Shown in pieces: positions 33,809-34,097 of a stretch of 34,097 nucleotides of DNA. This stretch comes from Promicromonospora iranensis. Lineage in GTDB: Bacteria > Actinomycetota > Actinomycetes > Actinomycetales > Cellulomonadaceae. Below the pieces are notes generated by a model. It did no database searches. It was not told the DNA's origin and saw only the letters and a program-made list of their open reading frames with translations. Within the stretch, counting starts at the first letter, position 1. The number at the start of each line of letters is the position of its first letter. The position numbers and the translations under genes are program-made. The stretch is taken from positions 1 to 34,097 of the forward strand of contig NZ_JAJQMN010000024.1 of assembly GCF_028994775.1 (NCBI RefSeq), in the 5' to 3' direction.

Positions 33809-34097
33809 GCCTTCTCCTGCCCGACGTCGGACCGGTCACCCTCGGCGGCCGGCTCACCCTCGGCGGCCGGCTCACCCTCGGCGTCGTTCACCTCGGGGGC
33901 GGGAACTACCTCGTCGCCGATCGGGTGGTCGTCCTCAGCCTCGCCTGCCTCTTCGGCCTGCTCCTCCACGGACTCCTCGTCCGACTCAGGGTCGCTCGGC
34001 TCGTCGACGGCGTCCGCCTCGGGCTCGTCCAGGTCGTCGTCGGACGTGTCCTCGTCCGCCTCGTCCGTCTTCTCCGAGTCGGGCTCATCCGAGTCCG
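33805..34097 (-). CDS. C-terminal acidic tail of a gene cut by the window edge
   Basis: 97 codons plus two bases visible, ending GDRSDVGQEKA. Over half of the residues are Asp, Glu or Ser (for example DEADEDTSDDDLDEPEADAV), with a six-residue repeat EGEPAA twice near the end. In M. tuberculosis the gene at this place (Rv1691) is a tetratricopeptide-like protein, so this may be the disordered tail of such a protein. That is inference from position only. Coupled to the HAD gene by GTGA. Confidence 0.7.
   Translation of the reverse strand, partial: DSDEPDSEKTDEADEDTSDDDLDEPEADAVDEPSDPESDEESVEEQAEEAGEAEDDHPIGDEVVPAPEVNDAEGEPAAEGEPAAEGDRSDVGQEKA
33841..33876. repeat. 18-bp tandem repeat, two copies, in the acidic tail
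   Basis: CTCGGCGGCCGGCTCACC occurs back to back at 33841-33858 and 33859-33876, and encodes the repeated EGEPAA. Confidence 0.8.

Overview
The window is high-GC DNA with GTG/ATG/TTG starts, GTGA/ATGA gene overlaps and strongly G/C-ending codons. It is chromosomal DNA of an actinobacterium. The gene order at the right end (acidic-tailed protein, HAD phosphatase, 58-aa protein, tlyA, nadK, recN, steA, steB, then pyrG and an ADP-ribose pyrophosphatase) matches from memory the Mycobacterium tuberculosis Rv1691-Rv1700 block. The suf operon and heme A synthase are also typical of aerobic actinobacteria. A secreted GH48 cellulase suggests a cellulolytic member of Micrococcales (Cellulomonadaceae or Promicromonosporaceae). 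That placement is an inference.

Layout. (1) Positions 1-925: the start of a manganese catalase gene leaving the window, then a graveyard of two frameshifted gene remnants. (2) Positions 926-7764, minus strand: an eight-gene SUF iron-sulfur assembly operon in the order sufR-sufB-sufD-Rieske-sufC-sufS-sufU-sufT, nearly all with overlapping or closely spaced ends. (3) Positions 7988-9873, plus: a two-gene ABC-2 exporter whose ATPase gene carries an in-frame palindromic insertion. (4) Positions 9874-10260: a repeat-rich intergenic region, followed by a secreted subtilisin-like protease and ctaA. (5) Positions 12598-16577: a two-component system (minus) divergent from a three-gene ABC transporter (plus), probably its target. 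(6) Positions 16842-18932: secreted GH48 cellulase, closed by a 30-bp perfect hairpin shared with a convergent multi-zinc-knuckle protein gene. (7) Positions 19029-34097, all minus: the zinc-knuckle protein, a DUF4230 membrane protein, a Nudix hydrolase, pyrG, a MurJ-like flippase, a MraY/WecA-like transferase, steB, steA, recN, nadK, tlyA, the 58-aa protein, an HAD phosphatase and the acidic tail of a further gene.

How the parts fit. The SUF genes build Fe-S clusters under a SufR repressor. CtaA makes heme A for cytochrome oxidase. The steA-steB-MraY-like-MurJ-like run looks like a cell-envelope/division module joining lipid-linked sugar synthesis and flipping to cytokinetic proteins. It is inserted into the otherwise conserved recN-to-pyrG block. 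Several genes (ABC exporter, ctaA, histidine kinase, zinc-knuckle gene, pyrG) have an actinobacterial -10 box 6-8 nt before a GTG start, which predicts leaderless mRNAs.

Most noteworthy non-coding structure: a dispersed palindrome family with core GACCGATCTC (six copies in two intergenic regions), a 31-bp tandem triplication beside one of them, the palindrome inside the ABC ATPase gene, and several long perfect hairpins. No tRNA, rRNA, CRISPR array, insertion sequence or prophage was seen.
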